Shown here: positions 54,438 to 64,000 of the stretch, piece by piece
How the letters are laid out: every line of letters starts with the position of its first letter
How positions within the stretch are numbered: the first letter of the stretch is position 1
Assembly: GCA_963970005.1 (NCBI GenBank)
Contig: CAXAMN010021596.1
Location: 531,326-595,325, forward strand
Source: Durusdinium trenchii
Taxonomy: Eukaryota; Sar; Dinophyceae; Suessiales; Symbiodiniaceae
Direction: 5' to 3'
Length of the DNA: 64,000 bases
Program-made: the position numbers and the translations under genes
Notes under the pieces: model-generated
What the model was told of the DNA's origin: nothing
The model's input: the letters and a program-made list of their open reading frames with translations, nothing else
The model's database searches: none

Positions 54438-57400
54438 ATGAGCGGCCTAATGGAATACAATGGCCAAAGCCTCAGTGCACAACCTCTCCATTTGTGCGAA
54501 CAAATTTCATAGAAATCAAATAGCTGACACTGACGCATCATGAATCGTGAGGCTCTGCCATTGTGGCCATGACAGGTGAGAATTGTGCCGGGAACTGAGC
54601 TGACGCTGCTGCGAGAATCTTTGAGAATCTATCTACAGTGATGCAATTTCTCTTCCGATGGTTTGAGTGCCCTGATACAGTGGGGATGAGAAACAGAGAG
54701 ATGGTAAGATGTTCATTAGGTGCAAGTGCAAGCCCAACATTTTTGAACCTTTGCCTTCTATTCAAGGTGGGCATCGCGGCAGATACGCGCCATGGAGTGC
54801 GGTTCTTAGGTGTAACGGATGCTCGAGCATCCGCCGAAATCCAACCTGAATCATTGAAAATGTTTCTGTGTCTTTCCAGCTGTTTTCACTCGTGTTGTGG
54901 CTGAGATTCGGCAGCTGCAGACAGTCAGCTGTAATAGGTGAACGTCTCAGGGTGGTTTGTTTTTCCTTCGTGCACCTTTTCAGAACAGAATCAGATCTGA
55001 AGTCGTCTTTTGACCATATTTGACCCATAGTGTCTCGACTGTTGCAGGCAGAAGACTTTCCAGGTGTCAGATTCTGAGACGCAGTGGATTTGGCTCAGAT
55101 TGTAGACGAAGCATGCGAGCGATCTGTCAGGACAGATCAATGCTTTGTGGGGCTGGCCGGGTTGGCCACAGATGTGGTTGCCTCAGCGACATGCTCCTTT
55201 TCTCTTCTGGCAGCATGGGTAGAAGCCAAAATATGCAGATTCTCAGGCTCATGTACATACTTTACACATCCCTCCGGGTTTGCACTCGCTCGTAGGGTTT
55301 GGGTGCCGATCTTTGACTCTGGTCCCTGTGGTGTCATTCCGTAGTTACATATTTACAGTTACATAATATATATATATACAGTTATATAGTTACATGGGTA
55401 GAAGCTACTAGGGGCTCCTGGCATCGCTACTAGGAGCAAGGACGCTACCCTGGAGCTCCTGGCCTTACTACCTCGAGCAAAGGGCAGCAGCATTCATGGA
55501 GTAAATCTATTCCGGTCGCTTCGCGACGATAACTGCCCAGACCATTTGCTCTGAGAGACAGCACAAGGAAACATTGAACACCCCTGCCATCCACTGCATA
55601 GTGCTGTTCATCTCTAGGTCTTATGTCGATCATGTATGTTGTAAAGTTTGTTGGTTCAGCTATTTGAACAGAGTAACTTTAGAAGATTTGTTCCACTGTG
55701 ATGTTCTTCACCTTTTTGATCCTGGTGCCATTTTGGTCTCAAGAGACTGGCACTGGTGACCCAGTTCACTTTTGCCCCAAACCCGCCCACCCTGTAACAT
55801 GATTGAGCTGCAGGTGTGGGCGCATGTTCACGCACTTGGTCATAACCGCTCTCCTGGAGTGTCAACTTGTTGCTTTGCTTGTGCTCGCTATTTTGAACCC
55901 TCGCTTCCTGTTGGTGATGCGCTCACTTGAGACAGGCGGGTCGAGCTCAGACAGTTGTGCAGGCATCTAGATGTAAGACCAGATATTGCTCACCCCCATG
56001 CCTTGAGCAGTCCAAAAAGTGTGCGATTGGACTGCTGGAGTGTTCACATGTTCAGTTCACGGTGGAAGGGAAGGCTCCAGTCGACCGCACGAATCGTTCC
56101 TAAATTTAATCACTCTTTGTTCCACCCGCTTGAAATTGTACCTTAACAATGCTTACGTACAGTGCTTTCTCCCATATGCTGCTTCTTTCATTCATCCACT
56201 GCATGGTACCGTTCATCTCTAGGTCTTATCTTGATCATGTACAGTAAGTTGTATAGTTGTTGGAAGCGTTGATCTCCAAGTCCTATGTCGATCATGCTTA
56301 TTATCGTATAGTTATGTACACTCAATCTATCTTTTACTGTGTGTCTCATTGTGGTATTATCATCACCACGTCCATGAAAGCAACAAAAACGTACCACTTC
56401 ATGTCCTGTCCTAGATCATATGGCGCACCACTTCCACATAAAATGTTGCAAAGCCTTGCGTAATTTTCACAGTGTTTTTGCATGTTCTCTCCCACCACTT
56501 CCCCTCCAGACACACCTCATGACGCCCCCCCAAAGTTAGAGCTACAGGAACTCAGTGTTCGCACCAGAACTTATACACCCCCCTCAGCACCTCCAGTGCG
56601 GGCGGTTCTTTTAAATCGGTGTTCAACTGCTGTGTCTCGGGGCTGCTCTTGTGCTTCTGCTGCTTCTATGACCATCATTGTTAACTGTTAATATTTATAC
56701 AACTTACTCCTTCCGCTGTTTCTCGTACGCAGCATTTCACTGTTGATCCCCCATTAGACAACTTCCGCACTGTGTCAATAGAGTCAATACTCCAGACTGT
56801 AAAAGGATCACATACTTGGACGTTTCTCACTCTGAAGTTACTTCTCAAGGTTCAGACGCTTAGCCAGCTCTTGAACTTCCGGATGAAGCTCTTCACTCTT
56901 CGCGAGGCTGCGGACTCAAATATTAACGGGTGCACCTTATGAATTCTTTTGTGATAAGTGTTGATTTGGCAATGCAACACGAAAGTGGTGCAGGAGCGAA
57001 AGATGCAGCCTCGCATGATTGGCAATATGATCTCTTCCATGCTGTGCTCCGTCCAGCTTGTATTGTTGATTGACAAGGACACAGAGTCACAGAGATGCAC
57101 AAGGTCCTTTGATGGGAACCATTTGGTGTCGCGAGATCAGAGCAGTTACTATATAGTATGTTGTGAAAGGTACGAGAAGCGGTTCGGACCGTGGTTCACA
57201 GAGCCGGTCGTCGCCGGCCTGGACGACAACCACAAGCCGCCATGGCCTCTTGCATCAGCAGTTGGAAAAGGTTCTTGCACGATTGGTGATGTCAAAGGTT
57301 CGTGTGCGCCTTCGACTTCATTGGATGTCTTTCTACTGCGGAGGAGCGTATGAAGCACACACACACACCTGTTTGCGTGCACGCCATGTTTTTGTGTTGT

Positions 57401-58211
57401 ACCATGGCTGTGTGAGACGAGGCATTCTAATGTTCTCCAGACATCTTGATATACAGAATGAAGTTGATTCAGCTTGCACAGCCCACATAGAGTCTTACCA
57501 TAAAAGCAAAATCAAAGCCCATAACGAGTACCTGCAAACGGATTTTCTGTTTCTGTCAAGGACTTTGTTGTCTCTGGCACCACTTCTGAGCAGCTCTTTG
57601 GCGTTTGCGAGTCCTTCTGGCGGCCTGGTGGGGAGACCCAACAGCTCACTCCGTTTTATTGCCTTCAATCAGAAGCTCATCAGCTCTCTAAAAAGGCTAT
57701 AGCTGTATATATATTTGTGCATTGTGGTGCTATTGTTGAAGGTATGAACAAGGATGAGCTCTTTGAGACCCTTTCCCAGTGCGCCCAACAGCCCAACGGG
57801 GAAGAGCTGGCAAGCAATATCGAGCTGACGTGTTATACAGGACGAGCCGGGACCGGCCGACTTGATACACAACCTCTATGCCAAATACGTTCTGATCCGG
57901 AACAGAAACCTTGTATACTTTTATATCAGATCTCTTCTCTTGTCAAGGTGTCTACTATCTGGTGTGGATCGTGACTGCCTGGCAGGCATTCCTCTTTTGT
58001 ATCTTGCCTTTGTATGTCTTTGTTAGACTTGGTCAGCAACGTAGCACGTGGTCTTGCCTTGACAGGCTGGGGTGGTGTGGTGCACGTCATTACGCCAGAT
58101 GAAATCATTACCAAGAAGTTGAAGGGTCGTCCAGCCCTTGGATCAAGCATTCATAGGAGCTGTCCCTTTCTTGACCTTGACCTTGTCCACCTGGAATAAG
58201 GCATGGACTAG
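54438..58211 (+). CDS. PSMB3: 20S proteasome subunit beta type-3, about 14 exons
   Basis: Beta-3 is a non-catalytic ring subunit of the 20S proteasome. Exons: 54438-54462, 54552-54586, 54767-54817 (or -54820), about 55052-55063 (or -55073), 55120 (or 55136)-55173, 56850-56906, 56994-57043, 57170-57238, 57298-57343, 57561-57627, 57742-57778, 57948-57985, 58066-58128, 58201-58211. Joined, they give about 203-204 residues (human PSMB3 is 205): start MSGLMEYNGSAIVAMTGENC, then VGIAADTRHGVRFLG, FVGLAGLATDVQTLSQLLNF, YEKRFGPWFTEPVVAGLD, CAFDFIGC, DFVVSGTTSEQLFGVCE, DELFETLSQ, DRDCLAGWGGVVHVI and the family terminus GRMD. No propeptide or Thr nucleophile, as expected. Donors are GC at introns 1, 2, 6, 8 and 12, GA at 9, GT at 5, 7, 10, 11 and 13; exons 4-5 are the weak part. 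No stop interrupts it, so it looks functional. Confidence 0.93.
55395..55485 (+). repeat. Dispersed ACTAGGGGCTCCTGGC repeat inside PSMB3 intron 5
   Basis: GAAGCTACTAGGGGCTCCTG and GCATCGCTACTAGGAGCAAG, plus CTGGAGCTCCTGGCCTTACT. It lies in the 1.68-kb intron 55174-56849, by far the longest of this gene, next to TA and TTACATA runs (55,350-55,395). Confidence 0.75.
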
Positions 58212-58562
58212 CACTTGCAGTGAAAGTGAGAGAGTGCCCTGTGAACGAACACATGCACAGGCTGAAGCTGAAATTGCACTCCTCTTGAACGAGAGTATAC
58301 AGTATTCATCTTGGTGTATAGTTGAAGGCAGAAGGGTCCTTGAAGAATATCTAGGCGTTGCATACCGTCACATGTTCTCCATGTACCCACCTATCCACAT
58401 GGCATGTCGACCCAGTGTGGCCAGCTTCGATATTCGCACCTGCTCGTAGAGGCACGGCAGTCACAGATGCCTGAAAAGAGCACAAAACATGTCCGCCTCC
58501 CTAAGTCCTGTGATCTCAGACTGTAATGTTTACCTGTTGTGTTTGGGAGTTTTAGTTTAGAC

Positions 58563-59036
58563 ATGTCTAGACGAATTCAAGTCGAAATTGCTTGGCTCAG
58601 ACAAATTCCTTCTGAGGCAGAGAGGCTCAGGGCAGCTGCTTCGCGGCTGTCACAGTTTCTTGTTTCACCCCTCCAAAGATCCATGTTATTGATGCATCCA
58701 AGCTTCATTAGACATGCAGTCTTGCAAGCCTTTCAAGCAAGGCAAATGAGACGAGCCAAACACTTTCATCGCCGCAGCTCTCTTTGCCATGCCTCCATGG
58801 AGCGTGACGGCAAAACGGCTGTTCGCCCGTTCCAACCGCTGCTCTCACCGCTGAGTCGAAATGGCTTGAGGCCCAAGTGGCCAGAGTGGCCGAGCCGCTT
58901 GGAGCCTGTCTTGTCATCTCATGCTAAAGCCAGACGGAGCGAACGCAAAGCGGATAGCGAGCTATCCAATGAGTTGCGGACTCAGAGATTCGTTGCACAG
59001 TCCTTTATGCCCAGCTGCGTTAATCCCTCGGATTGA
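58563..59036 (+). CDS. Coiled-coil protein exons downstream of PSMB3
   Basis: The frame from 58563 starts MSRRIQVEIAWLRQIPSEAE then RLRAAASRLSQ. In a second frame 58,835-58,925 reads AALTAESKWLEAQVARVAEP, and back in the first frame 58,930-59,000 reads RRSERKADSELSNELRTQRF. This pattern fits short exons of a helical protein. It begins about 350 bp after the proteasome stop codon on the same strand. Family not recognised. 59,040-60,230 holds only TA, GT and TTG-rich DNA with one possible helical exon near 60,041-60,090 (QRRNLARKLEKDM). Confidence 0.4.
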   Translation: MSRRIQVEIAWLRQIPSEAERLRAAASRLSQFLVSPLQRSMLLMHPSFIRHAVLQAFQARQMRRAKHFHRRSSLCHASMERDGKTAVRPFQPLLSPLSRNGLRPKWPEWPSRLEPVLSSHAKARRSERKADSELSNELRTQRFVAQSFMPSCVNPSD

Positions 59037-60235
59037 ATTAGTCACACTAGCTTGGGCTCAAGAATCAAGGAGCATTGAGGGGTTTAGGCGAGAGGGAAGT
59101 TTCCTGTCCCACTCACACTGAGACGTCAAGGACCAAGAAGACCCATGGTCAAAGGTTCCCCTTTGAGCGGCAACTTTGGCCCTCAATGTATTTTGCTAGT
59201 TTTTATATATGTTGCATCCTGATTGCCAAATTTAAAGTTGTAAGGAATACCGCAATAAGCATCAAACAAATGGCTTTTCGTATCTTTTGTAGTATGACGG
59301 GCGAGGCAATGTGTTGCGTTTACGTTTGGTGTTGTCATTGTGTGTCATTGCTTGTTGTTTGCTCTCATGTTTTTCTTGGTGTGTTGTCAAGTATTACTTA
59401 TATATATATATGTGTTGTGGCTATGCGTGGTGTTGCCATTGTGCGTGTGTCTTGTTGTTCGCAGTTTGTTGTCATGTTGGCCACTGACCGGACGCAGCTG
59501 GCGGGACGTTGTGCTTAGTTGTGGTTGTGTGTGTGTGTGTGCGCGCTCGTGCTCGCCCCTGTGTGTTGTTTGATGGATTGGGTTTCATTGGACTGGCCAG
59601 GCACTGGCTGATGCCCTGCAACAGCAGAGCAAAGGTCACGATAGGGTGGGTGATCTCCTTTGTGGTTGTGTTTGCCGCTGTCATTATTTGTCTTCTTGTT
59701 TGTGGTCCACCGTCGTTTAAGTTTGTGTCACGGGTGTTGTCAACTGTTATGTTTGGTGGGGAACCACCGCCATTTTGTTCCTGAAACACCACGACTTATA
59801 TATACACATGTTTAGACTCCTCCCTTCAATCAGCATTCCTAGGTCCTAGTTGACATTGTGCAAAACAAGTTTTCCAAGGAGTAGTTCGCGAACACCATGG
59901 ATTTGATTTCTATGAGTTCTTTGGTGGTTAGTAGTTCGAATCAAGGTAAGGCAACCTGTTGCAAATAGAATCACCACTGAGCCACTGAGCAAGTGATGTC
60001 CTTTGATAACTTCCTTGCACTCATGTGGTTTCATCGCGTTCAGCAACGCAGGAATTTGGCAAGGAAGTTGGAAAAGGACATGCTTTTGATATTTTCGATA
60101 TTGTATTTTCGTGTCCTTTTTTAGTGGCAGTTCTTTTACCAGACTCCCTGGGTGTGTTCTGGTGGAATTCTCTGAACATCCTTCAATTGTTTGAGGGGGA
60201 GATTTACGAATCAAGATCCAGTCAAACATTCTCAG

Positions 60236-60350
60236 GTGCTACCAGGAACAAGAAGCTACTAGGGGCTCCTGGCCGTACTACTACAAGCAAGGACGCTACT
60301 AGGGGCTCCTGGCCTTACTGCTAGGAACAAGAAGCTACTAGTCACTAGGA
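60236..60350 (+). repeat. Dispersed ACTAGGGGCTCCTGGC repeat, last copy
   Basis: ACCAGGAACAAGAAGCTACT, AGGGGCTCCTGGCCGTACTA and AGCAAGGACGCTACTAGGGG, then a second AGGGGCTCCTGGCCTTACTG. Very similar to 15,366-15,480. Confidence 0.8.
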
Positions 60351-60524
60351 ACAATAAGCATCAGTCCAACATTCTCAGGTGCTGTCAATGGTGTCACCAT
60401 GTTTCTCAGCATCGTCCTTCGTCCCTGTTTGTATTTAGCCTTCTGGTGGCCCGCATCGAGAAGATCAGCAGAATGTGTTTGATAATGTCATAAGAACATA
60501 GTAAATCATGGTAAACTTACTAAG

Positions 60525-60740
60525 TTGAGGTCGCCTCCGACGATAAGCCTGGAGTTTGAGGTATCGGAGGCAGCGGCACCAGTTGAATCATGCAAGCAAA
60601 CGGGATCAAGCACTGCTCCAGTTCTGCTCCAGGATCAAACACCGCAGCCGCGTGCCCCTCGCCCACCTGTGAGAGCCGCACAGCCTGCACCCAAGCACTC
60701 GAGTCACTCGACAATTTTTGTTCAGTCTAGGATACTCTAG
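60525..60740 (+). CDS. Pro/Ala-rich open frame, possible exon
   Basis: The frame reads ISLEFEVSEAAAPVESCKQT then QTPQPRAPRPPVRAAQPAPK and stops at 60738. Composition is coding-like but of low complexity. No domain. 60,750-61,190 contains nothing else I can support. Confidence 0.25.
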   Translation: MRSPPTISLEFEVSEAAAPVESCKQTGSSTAPVLLQDQTPQPRAPRPPVRAAQPAPKHSSHSTIFVQSRIL

Positions 60741-61271
60741 GGCCTTCTTTCTGCTTGGTGTTTCCAGCTTCCAACTCATGACACAGACACACAGACATCT
60801 TGAGGGTAGTACTGACTTGATGTTAAGTGAGAGCTGAACTTCTCAACCAAATAGAGTCCAAGAGCAGGAACGATACAATGGATGCAACGAGGACATATTG
60901 AGTTGTAATTAAGGAATGTAGACCCAGCGAAACGGACACAAGGAAAGAAGGACTGGAAAGATGTTTTCGTTCTGAGGCTTCGAAGGCGCAATTGCAGGTG
61001 GCTCAGAGATGCTGTTTGCATTTGACAAAACCCGAAAGACTTTAAAGCGTACTTAGTACTTGATACTTGTATCATTTTGATTCATTCAAGGTTTTACACA
61101 CAAATGGAGGCTTGCAACATGCCAGCTTCAAAATGCAAGCTCCACAACCATGTGCAAATCAACAACAAGGTGGTTTGCGAAGGATTCGGGTGTTATATTT
61201 ATGAGGCTTACGCCTGACAGCCGGGCGCCGGCCTATTTGGGTTTGGGTATGGGTATGTGCAGGGCTGGGTC

Positions 61272-61337
61272 CTCTCTCTCTCTCTGTCTCTCTCTCTCTC
61301 TCTGTCTCTCTGTCTCTCTCTCTCTCTCTCTTTCTTT
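61272..61337. repeat. CT microsatellite of unit 1
   Basis: (TC)n with occasional TG steps; counterparts lie at 62,037-62,102 and, longer and more diverged, at 63,020-63,215. Confidence 0.9.
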
Positions 61338-61913
61338 GAGACTTGGTGGGGCCTATATTGAGCAAAGTTAAGCTATCTGGTGCGCATCTTGGCCCTAGGT
61401 TGGGCCAAGTTGCGCCCATGTGGTCTATGTTGGGCACATCTTGGGCCCAAGTTGAGCCTATGTTGGGCCTAGGTTGGGCCTATGTTAGGCCTATGTTGGC
61501 CTAGGTTGGGCCTATGTTGGGCCTATGTTGGCGTATGTTGGCCCCATGTTGGCCTATGTTGGCCCTATGTTGAGCCATCTTGGAGGCTATGTTGGGCATA
61601 TGTTGGGGATATGTTGGCTATCTTGGGCCTATGTTGGGGATATGTTAAGCAACTTATGTGCCCAACGCCCACGAAATGTCGATTAAGCCTGTCCGCGCGA
61701 CACGCATAACTGACACCACCGGCGCCCTGTTAGGCGCAAGTCATGTCCGCCGAAGGCCACGAAACACTGTAAAAACTGATGTTTTTGAACATTTTTTGAA
61801 CATCCTGCGCAAGATACATATAAATCTGTCGACCGGATTCGGGCGGAGGTCGGGCGGAGGTATCCCCGCGGTCCAACAAAAGGGTCGGCGGCAGGGGCGG
61901 CGAGCGTATATAA

Positions 61914-61934
61914 CCTTCGGTTACCAACCGAAGG
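61914..61934. other. Conserved hairpin, unit 1
   Basis: CCTTCGGTT-ACC-AACCGAAGG: a perfect 9-bp stem with a 3-base loop. The identical hairpin occurs at 62617-62637 and 63912-63932, each time after GAGCGTATATAA and 25 bp before the GGCCGGCGCCCGG arm. Confidence 0.85.
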
Positions 61935-61958
61935 CCTCCGGCAAGGACACGGGCCCGT

Positions 61959-62004
61959 GGCCGGCGCCCGGAAGGCGTAAGCCTCATAAAGCCGGGCGCC
62001 GGCC
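61959..62004. repeat. Perfect 13-bp inverted repeat with flipped spacer
   Basis: Left arm GGCCGGCGCCCGG (61959-61971), 20-base spacer AAGGCGTAAGCCTCATAAAG, right arm CCGGGCGCCGGCC (61992-62004). The spacer is the reverse complement of the one between the same arms at 62675-62698 and next to them at 61197-61220 and 63970-63993. Confidence 0.9.
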
Positions 62005-62616
62005 TATTTGGGTTTGGGTATGCGCAGGGCTGGGTCCTGTCTCTCTCTCTTTGTCTCTCTGTCTCTCTCCCTCTCTCTCTCTCTCACACACCTGTCTCTC
62101 TCTTTGAGACTTGGTGGAGCTATCTGGTGCGCATCTTGGCCGTAGGTTGGGCCAAGTTGAGCCCATGCGGTCTATGTTGGGCACATCTTGGGCCCAAGTT
62201 GAGCCTATGTTGGGCCTAGGTCGGCCTATGTTACGCCTATGTTGGCCTAGGTTGGGCCTATGTTGGCCCCATGTTGGCCTATGTTGGCCCTATGTTGAGC
62301 CATCTTGGAGGCTATGTTGGGCATATGTTGGCTATCTTGGGCCTATGTTGGGGATATGTTAGGCAACTTCTGTGCCCAACACCCACGAAATGTCGATTAA
62401 GCCTGTCCGCGCGGCACGCATAACTGACACCACGGGCACCCTGTCGTGGACGCCGAAGGCCACGAAACACTGTAAAAAACGATGTTTTTGAACCTTTCTC
62501 GAACATCCAGCGCAAGATACATATAAATCTGTCGGGCGGATTTGGTCGGGGGTCGGGCGGGGGTATCCCCGCGGTCGAACAAAAGGGTCGGCGGCAGGGG
62601 CGGCGAGCGTATATAA

Positions 62617-62637
62617 CCTTCGGTTACCAACCGAAGG
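62617..62637. other. Conserved hairpin, unit 2
   Basis: Identical to 61914-61934: 9-bp stem CCTTCGGTT / AACCGAAGG with loop ACC. Confidence 0.85.
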
Positions 62638-62661
62638 CCTCCGGCAAGGGAACGTGCGCGT

Positions 62662-62711
62662 GGCCGGCGCCCGGATTTAAGAGGCTTACGCCTGACAGCC
62701 GGGCGCCGGCC
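62662..62711. repeat. Perfect 13-bp inverted repeat with spacer in the common orientation
   Basis: Left arm 62662-62674, spacer ATTTAAGAGGCTTACGCCTG then ACAG (62675-62698), right arm 62699-62711. The spacer itself contains the small palindrome AGGC-TTAC-GCCT. Confidence 0.9.
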
Positions 62712-63911
62712 TAGCAGGGCCGGCGCCCCGTTTGCAACATGGGGCCAACGTACGCCAACGTACGGCAACATAGGCCCAACCCAGGAGAACATATGCCTAA
62801 CATAGGTGTAACATAGTTTCCACATGGGTTTAAGATGTGCTCAACATACACCACATGGGCCCAACTTGGCCCAACCTAGTGCTAAGATGCGCACCAGATG
62901 GCCAAACTTTGGTCAGTATAGACCCCACCAAGGCTCAAAAAAAGAGAAAGAGAGAGACAGAGAACCCAACCTTGAGATCCAAAAAAGCCGCATAAAGAGG
63001 GTGTGTGTAGGGCACGGCACCTTCTCTTCTCTGTCGCTCTTGCTTTGTCTTTTTCATTCTCTCTCTCCCTTTCCTCTCTTTGTCTGTATCTGTCTCTGTC
63101 TTCGTCCTGGTATCTCTCTTTCTCTCTCTCTCTTTTTCGTGTCTCTGTCTTTCACTTTCTTTCCGTCTCTCGCTGTTTTTCTCTCTCCCCTCTCCTTTGC
63201 CTCTGTCTCCGTCGCGGTATCTGTCGGTAGCTGTCCCTGTCTCTTTCCCTATCCCTGCTATCAGGTTGTGGGGGAGCATCGCTCTCCCACCCTCGTTTAC
63301 GACGGGGGCCGGGCAGCATCCTTCGCAAGAAGGGGGCTGACCGCCCGGGTGTGCGTTGCGCACGAAATGTCGATTAAGCTTGAGCAAAGTTAAGCTATCT
63401 GGTGCGCATGTTGGCCCTAGGTTGCACCAAGTTGCGCCCACGTGGTCTATGTTGGGCACATCTTGGGCCCAAGTTGAGCCTATGTTGCGCCTAGGTCGGC
63501 CTATGTTAGGCCTATGTTGGCCTAGGTTGGGCCTATGTTCGGCCTATGTTGGCGTATGTTGGCCCCATGTTGGCCTATGTTGAGCCATCTTGGAGGCTAT
63601 GTTGGGGATATGTTGGCTATCTTGGGCCTATGTTAGGGATATGTTAGGCAACTTCTGTGCCCAACACAAAGGAAATGTCGATTAAGCCTGTCCGCGCGGC
63701 ACGCATAACCGACACCACCGGCGCCCTGTTAGGCGCAAGTCGTCTCCGCCGAAGGCCACGAAACACTGTAAAACACGATGTTTTTGAACATTTTTTGAAC
63801 ATCCTCCGCAAGATACATATAAATCTGTCGACCGGATTCGGGCGGGGGTCGACACGGATATACCGGAGGTCCAACAAAAGGGTCGGCGGCAGGGGCGGCG
63901 AGCGTATATAA

Positions 63912-63932
63912 CCTTCGGTTACCAACCGAAGG
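63912..63932. other. Conserved hairpin, unit 3
   Basis: Identical to 61914-61934; followed at 63957-63969 by the left inverted-repeat arm and by the spacer in the common orientation. The right arm is cut by the window end. Confidence 0.85.
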
Positions 63933-64000
63933 CCTCCGGCAAGGGAACGTGCGCGTGGCCGGCGCCCGGATTTATGAGGCTTACGCCTGACAGCCGGGCG

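Larger units (their letters stand above)
61197..64000. repeat. GC-rich long tandem repeat, three units, running off the window end
   Basis: Each unit has, in order, a spacer plus inverted-repeat arm, a CT-rich microsatellite, a GGCCTATGTTGGGCC-type degenerate array, a block starting ATGTCGATTAAGCCTGTCCG, and a hairpin plus left arm. Units: 61,197-61,971, 61,972-62,674 and 62,675-63,969. The third unit also contains an inverted GGCCTATGTTG block (62,730-62,935) and an extra CT-rich stretch (63,020-63,215). Base composition is far more GC-rich than the rest of the window. Open frames of 75-150 codons on both strands recur because the DNA repeats; I see no evidence that they are genes. Confidence 0.9.

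Noticed and set aside
57163-57702. 179-codon + frame across the proteasome gene
   Set aside because: It is in a different frame from the PSMB3 exons and runs through introns; a chance frame.
59472-59792. Open frames in GT/TG-rich DNA near 59.5 kb on both strands
   Set aside because: Low-complexity DNA with no coding-like peptide or splice pattern.
61658-62825. Recurrent frames (MSIKPVRATRITDTTGALLG on +, LVTEGYIRSPPLPPTLL on -)
   Set aside because: Conserved only because the DNA unit is duplicated; both strands are open and the units differ by indels outside these blocks.

Overview
This window is nuclear DNA of a dinoflagellate, most likely of the Symbiodiniaceae type. Four things support this. 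(1) Genes are cut into many very short exons whose introns start with GC or GA as well as GT and end in AG, usually followed by G. (2) A relic of the dinoflagellate spliced leader (AGCCATTTTGGCTCAAG) lies at 30,368-30,384. (3) A retroelement carries a C5-cytosine DNA methyltransferase domain after reverse transcriptase, an arrangement known from Symbiodinium. (4) Long simple and complex repeat arrays sit between sparse genes. Every gene I can support lies on the + strand, as expected for a dinoflagellate unidirectional gene array.

Layout. 1-3.0 kb: exons of a coiled-coil protein. 3.5-8.1 kb: a decayed retrotransposon (CxxC module, charged region, reverse transcriptase, RNase H-like segment, DNA methyltransferase). 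8.8-10.7 kb: exons of unknown function. 10.9-15.2 kb: a complex of 67-bp and about 54-bp tandem repeats with an internal inverted repeat and a hairpin-bearing repeat pair. 16.4-17.0 kb: a membrane protein of the isoprenylcysteine methyltransferase / DUF1295 type. 17.5-19.4 kb: unassigned exons. 20.3-22.3 kb: nested satellites, including about 1.2 kb of a 13-bp repeat open in all three forward frames. 22.8-30.3 kb: exons of coiled-coil, PDZ and unknown proteins. 30.4-31.9 kb: a second retroelement fragment (gag-like with a Cys/His cluster) directly behind the spliced-leader relic. 35.0-36.6 kb: an ankyrin-repeat gene, partly decayed. 37.0-45.2 kb: exons of unknown membrane or soluble proteins around simple-sequence arrays. 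46.2-54.0 kb: many coiled-coil exons. 54.4-58.2 kb: a complete 20S proteasome subunit beta-3 (PSMB3) gene that can be reassembled from about 14 exons into about 204 codons. 58.6-59.0 kb: a short coiled-coil gene. 61.2-64.0 kb: a GC-rich long tandem repeat with perfect inverted repeats around a spacer that occurs in both orientations.

The proteasome subunit is the firmest cellular gene, and its splice sites fix the local splicing rules. The methyltransferase retroelement and the spacer flipped between inverted repeats are the most interesting non-host features. Where I list exon-like segments without a function, the evidence is an acceptor-like AG, an open frame and residue composition typical of coding DNA; full gene models need transcripts.
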